Source: Centroberyx gerrardi (lineage: Eukaryota; Chordata; Actinopteri; Beryciformes; Berycidae). Taken from it: a stretch of 64,000 nt of DNA. Under the pieces are notes generated by a model. It was not told the DNA's origin. It searched no databases and was given only the letters and a program-made list of their open reading frames with translations. How positions within the stretch are numbered: position 1 is the stretch's first letter; each line of letters opens with the position of its first letter. This document shows positions 25,901-38,432 of the stretch, in pieces. Position numbers and translations under genes: made by a program. The DNA is taken from NCBI RefSeq assembly GCF_048128805.1, contig NC_136016.1, positions 14,493,676 through 14,557,675 on the forward strand, read 5' to 3'.

Positions 25901-28900
25901 AATAAATGCGCCTTTCAGACCTGTTGATGGGAAATGGGAGTGCTGCACCTACGTTGAAGTTGAGCTGCATCATGGGCAGCACATGGACCTGGGCTGCTTT
26001 CCAGTCGGTGGTTATAAGTCGTTTGATTCGCTCCGACTCCAGGCAGCACATGGTGTTGTATTTGTCCCGTGAGAGGCACACTTTGGACCCCAGGACCTCT
26101 GCCAATGCTACAGATGAAGCAGACCGGGGCAGATTAAGAACAGAGTGGGGAGTTCAACAGCCTTTTCATTTTAAGACCCAAACTGCAGTGGGGCGACCCA
26201 CTGGCAGTTTATTACACTGAACAAAATTTAATTCCCTGATAAATGATGAAATTCTACTATCATGAATGTATGTGATGGAGTTTGGAGACGTTTGTAAACA
26301 TTATGAAGTATTTTCCACTTACAAATCAAGCTGTCCAAGAATCTTTGATTATCTCTATAATTCATAAAACCAAATGGGGCTTTGAAGAACTCCAAGCCCA
26401 CAATCTACACTGAAATAACCTACTTTGTTAGCGCTGCTGAACACGATCTCTGCTGAAAACATTATGTACTGTAAAGGCTACAGGAGTGTGAGGAAAAAAC
26501 AATTGTTATAACAAACTGTTGAACAATGGCCCTTTTTAAAAGAATAAAATTGAATCTGGACATATTGTATTGGGTTCATTGTCCCAGACAATACATGCTG
26601 TCAAAGCACAAATACCCATGAGCAATAACAAGAGCAACAGCGGCTGTGGTGACCAAATTGCTTCATCTAGTCAATCAAATTAGCTGCCGTTTTTCCACTC
26701 CAATTTCATGCAGAGCTTGTTGAAGCACAGGTGATTTCAGAACGCAAGCCGTTCACCCTCTGTGTGGAGTGCTTTCCTACATCGAAGTGGAGCAGACTAT
26801 TATTCATGTGGATCATTAGAGAACTGTATGCGTCAAACTGAGGACACGACATGCACTGAGTGGCTCTTCTCTCAAAGCAGACTAATCCGCAAATTCTCTG
26901 CACTGCTCCTATTTCAATACAAGATGTAATCTTAGAAGATTCCCTTCCAACAGCAGCAAAGGTCAGATAGTGATATAAGGTTACAAAACAATCCACTCAT
27001 CTCACTATTGCGTACAGACAAAGACACACATTCAACTTATCTCCTACAGTCCGTCTTGGGTGGCAACAATCAACACATTACAATGTTACAATTACGGCAG
27101 TATTAGTTACCAATCAAAAAATAAATGTTTACTTTTATTATCACCCTGCCTAAATATCAGATTGAAGTTGAATTATCCAAAAACGACAGACCCACCCTCA
27201 TCCAACAAATTCATTTTCATTATAATTTGTCATTGTCATCTCAGTTGACATGGGTACGCACTGAAGTAGCCAAGATGAGAAAAAGTTCAACTTTCTCTGG
27301 GTGCAAGTATCCCCACTACTTCTATCTTGTCGAGCAAAAGGATGACGAGAACATGACATCTATGCCATTTGGTTTCCCTGATCATACAGAATCAGACTGG
27401 TGAGGCAATTGAGATGCCCTAATTTCAATTTTTGAGGTGTAACAAATTACTGCTCTCAGGGAGTAATATTACTTTTGAGTAACAAGCCTAACTGCACGCT
27501 AAATACAACTGTGCACTTCTTTCGCATGGGAAATCAGGTGATGGTGTTTTCCCTAATTTTGTTGCACTGGCAGTTGGGAGATACTCTAACATAAAAGTTC
27601 CAATTCTATGATGATATGCTTTCACTGATCTGCAGAGTCAAATGTGTACTTCCATCAAACAACCTTCAGTTTAGACAACAGTAGGATGACAAGACAATTA
27701 TGATTATGTAATAATTTATGTTTGTGAACCTGGACTAGGACTTCATGCTGTGCCTTGTAGTGGCAGAGAGGCACCGTCAGTGCTGAGCTAGGGCAAAAGA
27801 TGTGGCTATGAGTGAACTCTTCTCACCTAAAAATACCTTCTCTTTCCCCACAGAGTAGGAGCCACACACCACGAGGGTACGTGGGTTGAGCGTCACCAGT
27901 TCGAAGGCTGTGTTGGCTGCAAAGCTGATGGCCTCTTGCTGACTGGGGAAAGTGTACTCAGGGCTGCAGTAGCTAGAGGGACGAGAGAGCCAGATTTAGA
28001 AAGGCAGATTTGTGTGAATACATGTCAGGACACCTGCATGAAGCATGAGTGTGCATGAGTGTGTTCAGGACCATGTTTGAGCGGAGTAGATTAAGGACAT
28101 CAGTGAGTGAAAGGAGTGTTACTGAAAACAAAACAAAGTGTATACAGTTTACCCTCACTGGAATTTAAATGCAGATTGGGGGAGCTTCTTATGGCTATAC
28201 CTGTGTGTAAATTGAAGTTGGCCAAGTTGACCAAGAACTGTCTTATTAACAATAAAGGGGAGAGGGTCACATGCACATACCCAGGAGCAGCCGAGTACAA
28301 CCCACAGTCTTCTGCTTTTGGCCATTCAGCAGCTGCACTGGAGCAGCCCCATCATACCATATGTGTATGAGAAAGGAACATTCAGTGTATGTGAGAGAGG
28401 ACAGACAGGTACTGACGTGGTGTCCAGGTAGAGCGTCTGCACCCTGCAGCTGAGCAACTCGGGGTAGGTCTCCATTGAGGGATCAGCTCTGAAATCTCCT
28501 GTATGGAGGACCGTCTGTCCATCGGGCAGGAAGAACAGCAGCATGGCCGCTCCTGGACAGCTACGACATAGCAGACAGCCAACAGAAACAGGAGGTGGTG
28601 TTGGAAGAGAGAACAGAAAGAAAGGTCACTAGAAAAACTTCAGCTGAAGTCGCTGTTGATCTAGGGCAGGAATTTTCACCAATACACAGGATCTGAATGA
28701 ACTACGAGGTGCATGAATTGAGTATAGTTGCTTTTGGTAGGAAACAATGTGCTGATGTGTTAGCCTATTGAAGCCAAAATAAAAACATGGTAAACAGACC
28801 AGGTCTTGCCGTTTTTGGGATTTTGGGAGCGTCACTGTCCCATGTTTTTCACGTTTTTTCCTCAAACAAACAAAAAACTAAGAAAATGTTTGTGGCCGAG

Positions 28901-31900
28901 GTCTAGCGTTGAGTGCTGACATTCTTGTCCTAGAATTAAAAAGGCATCCCAAATAGGCGACTCACTGGTTGGCTTCCAGCAGGATGACCCTGACTCCCTC
29001 CACGGTGACCTGGGTGTTCATGGGCAGGATGTGGACATACTGCTCTGCCACCTTCAGTTTGCTCTTCACCAGGTTCCCTGTAATCTGAGAAAGGCAGCTG
29101 TCAGTCAACTCATCTCTAAGGTTAACTTACATTGATTCAGCAGCAGCTTCTAAAGCTAGAAAAACCCAAGGGCGTAAGAAAGTGATTTTGTTGACTCAAA
29201 CAAAATAGGCCTGATAGAGTAAACACAGTATAATTACTCCATATCTGTCATGATATTCAAATAAGTAACCCCATAAGACATTTTTAAGCTGCAGCCAAAA
29301 GGAGCAACATCGGGAGCAAGCCCCAGGCCCCAGAACCAATATTTACTCCTAACAAAATATTCTGTGATTCACTGAGAATGATTCTGACCTTAAAACGTTT
29401 CTGGGCTACGACCCACCTAGTGCCCAAGCTGATATTCTGTGACCCACCAAATAAACAAAACCCCATTGGAGACCCCATAACTCTGTTTTTAGCCCTGACC
29501 CACAGAGAGCATTCACTCCACTGCTGGCAAGTCGTGACCCATTTGATAAGAGAACTTGCATCAAAATCAGGCTTTCTTTCAACAATGTATTTTATTCTGG
29601 ACACTGGGTAATAGGCTCATACCATGATTTATTATTCAGATAAGCTATTTACAAACACCTTCTTATTTACTCATGATCCCTGATATCCCTGTATAGATCA
29701 ACAGAGTATTTACAATACATTATGTGAAAACTGAACTAATGACCAATTGGCACTCTAAAAGTTATATGGCCAATTTTAACCTGAAGGAGGCTATATATTA
29801 GCTGGAATTTAAGGATTCAATTTTTTTTTTTTTTTGCTTTTATTTATTTATACTTTGCCTGCCAAGTTTCTCAATTTGTTCAGTTCACCGTTTAATTCAA
29901 GCACCTTGAGAGATTGTGAGGTTGTAAGATTTTTCCCCCTTGTAAATAGACAGTGAGAACAAACTGATAGTTATAAGGACAAAGACCAACTGAAACCCAG
30001 AGAAACTACATTTCCTAAATATGTTTGAGTGACTCACCCCCCCTCTCAGTCATGTACACAAAAGGTCTTAGAAATTCAATCAACTCCAACATGGACAGCC
30101 ACAGGCAAATTGGCATTCATAGCTGCAAATGGCAGGCGAATTTCATTACTCTGGGTCAATGCAGTGTAGTGAGATAAATGAATGAGGCATTTCTTCTATG
30201 CATTCTGTGGAAAAGGAGAGCAGACAGGATGCTTTATTTTTTTTTTAAAAAGGTGCAACTAACAGGACTTCTGAAGAATAACATTTTTGCCTTTTAAAGA
30301 AGCACCTTCAAAGATGTGCAAATCTTCTCCATATTATTAGGCAACTTCCAAGTCCTGAAAAGTCTTTGGAGGAACACTGCTTTTTTATTAAGTGGAGACA
30401 CATCTGCATTGGGGTGACCTTCCTTACTTTACTACTGTGTGTATGAAGAAAGTTTTTCTGGGATACAGTTGCAACAGAGAACTCATAACTGAAATTTGGG
30501 GCAGAAGACTAGCATTCATAAGGGTTTCCTAACAAAAACTGTACTGTCCACTTAAGATAGATGAGGCATTTCTCTGGGTAGAATCGTTTCATGGCACAAT
30601 ATAAGATGAAAGTAACTCAACTGAGGGTTTGGCTTGCTGGTGACACTTCTATACTTATATATCCTGCTGCAATTCCATAGATTCTATTCTCAATCAATTT
30701 CACAAACAAGCTGATGGAACAAATTAACCCCACATAGTCTGTAGAGTAATTAACAAGATTGCACATATGCTTAATATAACAAAAATCCAACACACAAGCC
30801 CAACATCACCACAGCCATTGAAACTCCATATCAGTCACGAAGCCAACAGGAACAAGAAAACTAAATATGAACAGCAAGCCCTACTGGCATGAGGGACAAA
30901 CTAGTGCACTTTTGATGCAATAGAAATCATACTGGAAGACATTCATATTTTAGAATAGCCGGGACATGAGACTTACTGTGTTACAGTAGATGGGCAATGT
31001 AGAGTTCTTCCTCAACCCTCCGTAGTGGTCCGAATGGAAATGGGTTAGGAAGTAGGCAGAGATGCCCTCGATCTCTCCGTAATGAAAAGCGTCTATAGCA
31101 AACTTGGTACCTGAACAAAATGTTGACAATGAAATATATTTTAGTTTAAAGAAGAGTCTTTAGGATAAAACAAAAATGGGTAATATTTATAATAAATATC
31201 AAATTCAGTCAGTTGGGATGCTGACTACCATAGGTTTCCATTACATACTGACCTGGAATCTTCTTGTAGAACGGACAGCGTGGTTGTTGTTGTTCTTCTC
31301 CATCCCTTCTCCCTCTGTTCCACCTACTTCTTCTCCATTGTCTGGACCCCCCTCTCCCTCCTTCCCCCTGAGCACTCACTACATCACGTTCATTTACGGT
31401 CCCTGTGTTATTTGAGGTATCTGTGGTTCTGTCAGCCTTGCTTTTCCTCTGCCTGTCTCCCCTCTCTCTTCTCCGTCGCACATTCTCACCAGATGTTGGG
31501 CCACAGGTGGAGTTGAGTTCACTTGGTCCACTTGCAGCCTCTTCCACCTTCTCTTTGAGGGGCTTGAGCCCAAAAAACACTCCAATGTCCAGCTGCTTGA
31601 GACAGGAGGCTTGACCTGCCTTGCTCTGGCCCTTACGAGGTGCCATGGATTGTGATGTTTGGATGATGGAGGTTTGAGGAGAAGGCACTTGATGAGGAAG
31701 TTTAGGGGGTTCCTCTGATTGAGCAGTGCCGTCATTCAAGTCTTTGTAGTGTAAGTTATTTGAACGAAAAAGGGTTTCTCGCAGGCGTTCTAAAACAATA
31801 CTCTGTGGGGATTGAATGCTAGTCTTACAAGGACTGATGGCATTGGTAGATTTCCCATGCGCTTCTTTTTCACTTGGGGAATTGGCTGTGTTTGCAGCAG

Positions 31901-33576
31901 CTGCACAGGCAGCACGTTGATTACTGGGTGCTAATGAGGTAACTGACTCCAGCTGGGTGCTGGAGAAAGCTGAAGTATGTTCTTTCACTAGCACATTACT
32001 GGTTTCAAGTTGATCAATAAAGTCACTGAAGAGCTCATCTTCACTTGAGAAACTGTCACTGAACAGTATCATCGAGTCTTCGTCCTCGTTTTCAAATGCG
32101 TTTGAAAAAAGGGCTTTTCTAGGTTCCCCATCTTTGACCTCAGTCTCTGCAGGGAACTCAGAGAGAGGGGAATAGGATATTGTGTCGTCACTGTAAGGAG
32201 AAAGTTCAGTTTTGACAAAACCTCCTTTACAGGCTTGGCCTCCGCTGTCTGCCTTTAGAGGAGTTGATGTCAGCTCTGTTTTACTTTCTTGGGAAGCACT
32301 GGTAGACTTTTGGCCTTTAGCATAGGGCGACCAGCCTTTCTTTTTCTTGAAATCCTCAGGGCCAGGTGAGCGCAGTAACAGAAGGCCATTTGTACGTTTA
32401 GTGGGAGGTGTTCCACTGTGATTGGACAGAGCAGAGAGACTGACAGCACTGTCCTGTGAACTCTCTAAAACGGAGCTGTCCACCTCACTGTTCTTTAGTC
32501 CTGGGAGACAACTGAGGCTGGTCTCCCCGCTGGTCTCTGCCTGCTGGGACAGACTGAGGAGGATTGTGTTGCTGGTTGCCCGACTGTGGGCCAGTAGTGT
32601 GTGGTTGTATCTCTTGTAGTGGTTTGGAATGGTGGAGGAGCACCGGAGACCATCAGGACATTCTGCATCAGCAGATGATAAAACATGTTCAGTATTTGGA
32701 CTCATCAGAGAAGGATGCATAAAATTTATTATTCAAGTGTGTCTGAATGCAAAATCAGAGAGTGCAGTTTGACATAGTTTATACAGATATTCAAGAACTT
32801 TGAGGCACTTTTTTCCAGTACTACTTGATTATTTTAAAGGGCACCATACAGCACACACAATTTCATACCATGCATTTTTAATATGTAAAGCAGTGGAGCT
32901 TTTGCACACTACACAGTGACAGGTGCATAGTAGACCATAGGCTGACAAATAAAGAAAGAAAAGGCTATCTCAGCTAATCTGATGGTCTAAGTACTGAAAT
33001 GTTCCTAAAGATGCTCTAACAGCAAAGTTCAGAGTCTCTCAGTACAGAGTGTGCAGGAGCTTTATCTTTCTTTATTTGGTATCTAGTGTATAAATCGTCA
33101 GTCAGTTTTAAGAAGATGAAGGATGGAAATGCATGCATCTATATACCTTTGCTTTTGTCCCTGGGGGTGTCGAGACATTCAGCTACATGCCATCTTTGAG
33201 ACTGAACCATCAACCTGGAGAATGGCATCTGACAGACAGGACAAAAGTCCTCACTGGATGGCCCCTCTGCTGCATTGCCAGTTTTGAATGTCTCATTAGA
33301 AGAAGATGGCTGTGAGGGAAGAGTCTGTGCATCTAAACTACCATGCTCTCCTTTATTGACATTGCTGAAATCTCCTATTTCAGCTGCCTTGCTGGCTCTC
33401 ACATTCCTGACAGGTGGCTTGGCTGGAGATGAGGTGTCTCTCTTGGCACTTTTTTTCAAAGTGCATCTTTTCTTAGCCACAGATCCTTTGGAAGACTGTG
33501 ATCCCTGTCTCTTCTTTTTCTTCTCAAGAGGCTTATATTCCCAAATGTCATTTTCAGAGTCGTCCTTCTGTGACAT
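19954..33576 (-). CDS. dclre1a: DNA cross-link repair 1A nuclease (SNM1A)
   Basis: Coding exons from the ATG: 33576-33147, 32662-31253, 31110-30977, 29084-28966, 28560-28417, 27972-27827, 26107-25953, 24768-24627, 20126-19954. They give 950 codons (human about 1040), all in frame. The product is a nuclear 5'-3' exonuclease that digests past DNA interstrand crosslinks. Residues 112-134 are a UBZ4 ubiquitin-binding zinc finger (ligands C112, C115, H130, C134). A long disordered, Ser-rich region with basic and acidic patches follows. Q500-LDIGVF-F507 is a PCNA-interacting (PIP) box. The metallo-beta-lactamase fold starts near 614 with the HxHxDH motif H637, H639, D641, H642. ANHCPG (696-701) and HTGDFR (717-722) follow. 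The beta-CASP part ends with IPYSEHSSF (895-903). All catalytic motifs are intact. It is head-to-head with nhlrc2. Confidence 0.95.
20288..20393 (-). mobile_element. tRNA-derived SINE remnant (second copy)
   Basis: The minus strand reads GGTGGTGTAGGGAGAC (box A-like), then CCAGGTTCAAGGCC (box B-like), then TGCTGAATTGTCC and GTAAGACAC. The order and spacing match the copy at 17161-17276, with clear divergence between them. Both are antisense to the plus strand. Confidence 0.55.
23455..23980 (+). mobile_element. LINE reverse-transcriptase C-terminal fragment and 3' end
   Basis: Translation gives [17 protein letters not shown] and, after a one-base frameshift, [16 protein letters not shown] followed by DEERLKKLV. 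This is the block after the reverse transcriptase in fish non-LTR elements (pattern SRLFFLRRLRSFxVC, SVVASVLFFAxVCWG). The later part, LDNASH and onward, fits the degenerate end of that ORF, and then an AT-rich tail follows. Inactive. Confidence 0.65.
25442..25515. repeat. Tandem duplication, 2 copies of 37 bp
   Basis: Two near-identical units share the core GCAGAATAGGATATGGCTGT, beginning at 25451 and 25488. They lie in a dclre1a intron. Only a few mismatches separate the copies. Confidence 0.85.
26108..27826 (-). other. dclre1a intron 6 (1.7 kb)
   Basis: Non-coding, AT-rich, no identified repeat. The flanking exons join in frame as [13 protein letters not shown]. Confidence 0.6.
29085..30976 (-). 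other. dclre1a intron 3 (1.9 kb)
   Basis: Non-coding. At 29340-29560 there is a degenerate stretch with two related ATATTCTGTGA-type blocks and repeated GACCCAC words. It may be an old DNA-transposon relic, but I could not classify it. Confidence 0.45.
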
Positions 33577-34101
33577 TTGGAGAAGAAGATGGTATGCTAC
33601 CCAGTGACCTCAAAAGTCTTGTTACAAAAGAGCAATGTCTTATGTTTGATAACATTCCGTGGTTGGCGACGATACTAACGTTACAGTAGATTGACGGCTA
33701 CAAATACAGTTTTAGCGCTATTTTTATGTTAACGTCGCCGCAAAAAATATTTTTCAAAAGTATCACAATATGTAATTTTCCTCAATAGAAAGGTCCAGCT
33801 AAAAGATGTTAGCACACACTTACCGCCACAGTGTATCAATGAATATGGTAAAGGCAAGTAATGAAATAGAACAACACTTTCCAAACATTTTGCAACATGA
33901 AGTTGCTTAATCGTTGCATGGAAAACAAAGAAGCTTATAAAATATTTTTTACACATAATTTATTCAATTCAACGTAACTAAAAAGTCTGTAACTAAAAAG
34001 ACGCAACATGTGGTAAATAATATTATTTTAGTTATTGTCGAAATCACCGGTATGAATCTTCGTGCATAACTCTACGTGACAGGCTGGTTGTTGTTGGAAA
34101 G
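33577..34101. promoter_or_regulatory. Divergent (bidirectional) promoter of dclre1a and nhlrc2
   Basis: The two start codons face away from each other with 525 bases between them, the same head-to-head arrangement as the human pair. I see no TATA box at a plausible distance from either start. AAGATGGCGTCC at 34099-34110 resembles a YY1 site and contains the nhlrc2 ATG, a common layout in TATA-less housekeeping promoters. TACGTGAC at 34073-34080 is an E-box-like word. Transcription starts cannot be read from the sequence. Confidence 0.6.
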
Positions 34102-37100
34102 ATGGCGTCCCAGTGTAGCCTTTCTGCCTTATTTCCTATTCAAAGTCCGTTGGATAACGCTCTAGATGAAGCTACGACACAGCAAGAGAAAGAAAATCTT
34201 GTCTATCAGTATTTGAAAAATCTAGATGAGAGAGACGATCTGAAGATACCCGATTTCCAGACAGGTTAGACCATTTTGCAGCAGTAGCTCGCCTAGCACT
34301 CGGTTGCTGTCCTAACGTTACCTGTTTTGCTCATTACTTAGCTAACATATTCTGACAGGACGCAAGATATTTTTGGTTAGCTTATATGAAAAGTTATGGC
34401 TGGGGTCTGCATGTTGCCATAGTGACTTATAATGTGCCTCACTTAGCTCCTAACATGACTGGTTGTGCAAGTCAGTTTTAGCCTTCAAATCTCAAGAAGA
34501 CACTCTTTGATGTTCTCCTGAGGGGGAAATGTGTGCAAAGTTAAAGACGAAACTTCTCTTGTATCATAAGTTACTTTTTCTGGGACTCCCTCTAAAACCT
34601 CTCCTCTGTCGGAATTTAAATATTTTAAGTAGGCTACACACAGTACATCTGTATGCCCCAGAAGGTGACTGATGTTGGGTTGATTTCCCTTTACTGAGGC
34701 AGGAATTCATCTTGCTTTCATGTCATATGGGAAAGATGTAGAAATAAGCTTCGTACTTATAGGTATCGATCATTTCAGCTGGTAAAATATTACTTGGGAA
34801 AATCCGAGGTTTGGCGATGGATCCAAATTCCTCTTTCTTACTATATAATGACGTCACCAACAAGGAAATACCTGTAGTAAAGTAGGGTGGAGTCCAGTCG
34901 GGAAAATATTGAATTCAAATAAAAAATTTACCATTTTCATCACATAAGTCATTTTGTGATCAACACTTTATGGCAGGGCACAACTACTTGCTAGAGTTTT
35001 TATTTTAGGTTGGCATTGCAATACTTGGTATGCTGTAAATCATGAACTCAAATGTATCACTCACTGTGTGAAAAAGGTGATCAGGAGCAAGCAACGTTTA
35101 CAGAAAACTTCAGTCATAGCGGTTAATTGCTTCATATGAGTTTTAATGCCGTGAACACTTCAAAGTTGTTGCTTTGAACTGTCAAGTCGTTCCAATTGTT
35201 ATTCCCATATGACATGAATGCAGCATCAGACCTGGCAGAAATATCCCTTAGTTATTCTATGACTACTACCATCACCCTCTTAGGACAGCAATGCGCACTG
35301 GGACACATTTGCCTTTACTGTGACTAAACATAACTAATGAAGCAATAACATTATTTTCCACTCGATGATTTGCTCCAGGCCTGGAGTGGCTGAACACGGA
35401 GGGGCCTCTGTCTTTCAACAAGGAGCTGGCTGGTAAAGTGGTGCTCCTGGACTTCTTTACTTACTGCTGCATCAACTGCATGCACATCCTGCCTGACCTG
35501 CACCGGCTAGAGGAGAAGCACTCTGTCAAAGGTATGCACACACACGTTAGCCTGTAAAGCAGTAGTAATCAGGAAAAAAAAGAGAATCCTTTGATAACAC
35601 AGTTTACTATTCTGCCCGAGTCTCCCTTTTCATTCCTCTTCTCTCTGTTCTTCTGTCTTTTGGGTTTACATCTGCTGCACTCTGCTCAGTTCTCATTCCC
35701 ACTGACACACACACATTCTATTAAGGGATAATTTCTTCCTCCTTTCTCTTTGCCTCTCAATATAACCTTACAAGGCTCTGTAGCCACCATTTGCAAACAT
35801 CAAAAATGACAGCTGAGGTATGCATAGGGCACCCAAGTAATGTATGACACAATATGATGTCCAGCAAGTATATGTAATCCATTCATTTCTGCTTGTGTGC
35901 CATAAAGATTGAGAACCTCTGCTGGAGGACACATATAAACATATTTGCTTGATCTCAGAGAGTAGGGAGAGACAGTTGTCGCCCATAATGAGTGATATGT
36001 CAATGAATTAATGAGTCATTAAGCCTTTAATGAATGACTTCAAATTCAGGTGAATTAGTTTTACTCTTGGCCTAACTGAACATGTTAATTAGAGATGTGG
36101 TTGTGAGGCACCCTGGAAAGCTTGTTTTACCAGGTTGGTCTGGTTTGTGTTACTAAAGGAAAAATTGAGGCTCCTCATGTTATGTGGTTGTAAATATTTC
36201 TCACATTTCAGTTTTGCATTTTTTTTTAATGTAAAAACAATTTCATCAGATAGCTAACAGCAACAGACTAGTAAAAATTAAATTGCCAAGTGTGAATTCC
36301 AAGCCTAGCTCTTTTTTTTATCAAACCCATCTTTTTTTTCTGGGGGAAATTGTTTTTTCCCCCCAAATTTCCCCCGATGTTTTCCTGTCGGAGTGGTGAT
36401 AGCGCTGTTGCTGTGGCGATCCACTGTTACGGAATGAATTGATAGTGTGGAGGAAACACTAGACTGTGTACGACAGGTTAGTTGTGAGGTGCTGATAAAG
36501 ACTTTGACACATAACTGGACACAAGTGTTCTTTTGCGGTCGTGCGATGAAGCTGGACACTTCAAGCACGTACCTCATTCTGTGTCATGCAGCATCACAGG
36601 AAGGAACGTGTAAAGAGTTCACTAGGCCAGAGAAACTGTAGTACATCAAGCCTACTTGCCCTGTTCTGTTCCGAGAGCATGAAGCCCCTTATCTCAGCTG
36701 TGAAGAGACAGTAACTAAAAATACATCTAGGGTACGCTGTCAATAAGTAGAGGGCCTATAATTGTACCCTGCTGTACTCCGCTGTTGGGTGCTTATTATA
36801 GCCTGCCCACTTGAAGCATATAGTTACATCTTACTGATTCTGGGTTATTACTAGGCTTTCAATTGATCATCTGGGGAAACTGAGTAGCTAGAACCTCTGT
36901 TGTGTGCCAGGTAGCACATTGGGTCCCCCCGATGTACACACACACACACACGCACGCACACACACTATTACTACTACCACACATTATCTTTCTGGCCTTA
37001 TCTTTGGCACAGCTATGGGTACATTCTGTTTGCTGCTCTTGCCAAAGAGGTGTGGGAGCCATGTCCAGTCACTCCTACAGTCCAACCATCCCCCCACCCC

Positions 37101-38393
37101 CCCCATCGTCGCCACAATCTGTGCCGGTACTATACTGGTTGGCTTAGGCCATGGGTGACGGAATACGCTGCAGATTGTGATAAGAGTTTGGAGTTGTTTT
37201 TTTATTTAATGTGAGGCCGGCTCACTGATCTGAGATAATGTAAAGGAAGTGTCCAGTAGGGCCCGTTAACGGAGAGCGGGGTGCTGTTGCATGCTGGATT
37301 GTGATCTGACATGGCATTGTGTGCCAAAAAAAACAAATGAATAAGCACTGGAGAGTTGACTGAGATAGGCATTATGAAATTAAGAAACATTTCACTTTTA
37401 ATGTATAAGTCAAAAGGAGTGTATGTATGCATCTTAATATAAATTAGCTTGTTTTATCTCATCTTTTATGTATTGTCTATTGATTTGCCTGTCTTGCCTG
37501 TTAGGGGATCACAGTGGGAAAAAAGACCAAATTTTTTTTTATCATTGTAGTTAATGTACTGTAGTTTCATCCTGTGCCTCTGTTCTTCCAGGCACTTTCA
37601 TAACCTTATTGTATTTTAACATTCAACTAGCCTAAATCTAACCTAACTCAGGGTTATGAATATGAAGGTTAGCAATATTTGAATTTTGAATGAATGAATT
37701 TTAATATTTCCTGTAATATACATGTTTTTTCCATCTTTGCATCTATCAATTGTTGCTGTAAATTAACCGCTGAGTGACAAGGTGGTTTTAACATTTCCAT
37801 TTATTGCAGTCCAGTACGGCACCTCCCACTGAAACACTATTGCCCCACACTGGCTTTGTTTACATCGACTTATTGGCTTGAAAACAATTTTATTGATCAT
37901 TTCTAAAAAAGTATTGTCTGAGCTTTTGACTGAATATGACAGTAGCCATGTTTCAATAGAAGGCACAATACTGGAATAACTGATTGGGAAACAGGAAGCA
38001 AACTATTATCTGCTATTTAAGTTTTTCCCTTAAAGCACCATGAAATTCTGTATCAAAGGATCTGTTCAAAAGAGCATGTGGATTAAAAGTGCGTATTTTC
38101 CACAGTCATAAGCAGTTCAGTTGCATAACATTTGAACATCCATCGGCCTCTTCGAAAGTCACACACTATGATCAGTTCAGGTCTCGTTGTCCAAGTTAAA
38201 TAAGCCTACTGTTAAGAGTACTCAGTGAGACAAATATTTACAACCTGTAGGCACTAAAACGTCTCCAGGAATATCTCACAGAGAGATCATGCTTCAGGGT
38301 TGCTGATATAACTGAGACTCCTAAGGCGGTCAGTAGAAAAAAATCTCCTCTTCTTCCTGCCCAATCGTCTTCTGCATGGCTCCAAAGGTAGCC

Positions 38394-38432
<39 letters not shown>

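Noticed and set aside
29340-29560. Possible DNA-transposon relic with repeated GACCCAC words
   Set aside because: No terminal repeats or coding traces could be defined, so it was noted under the intron but not called.
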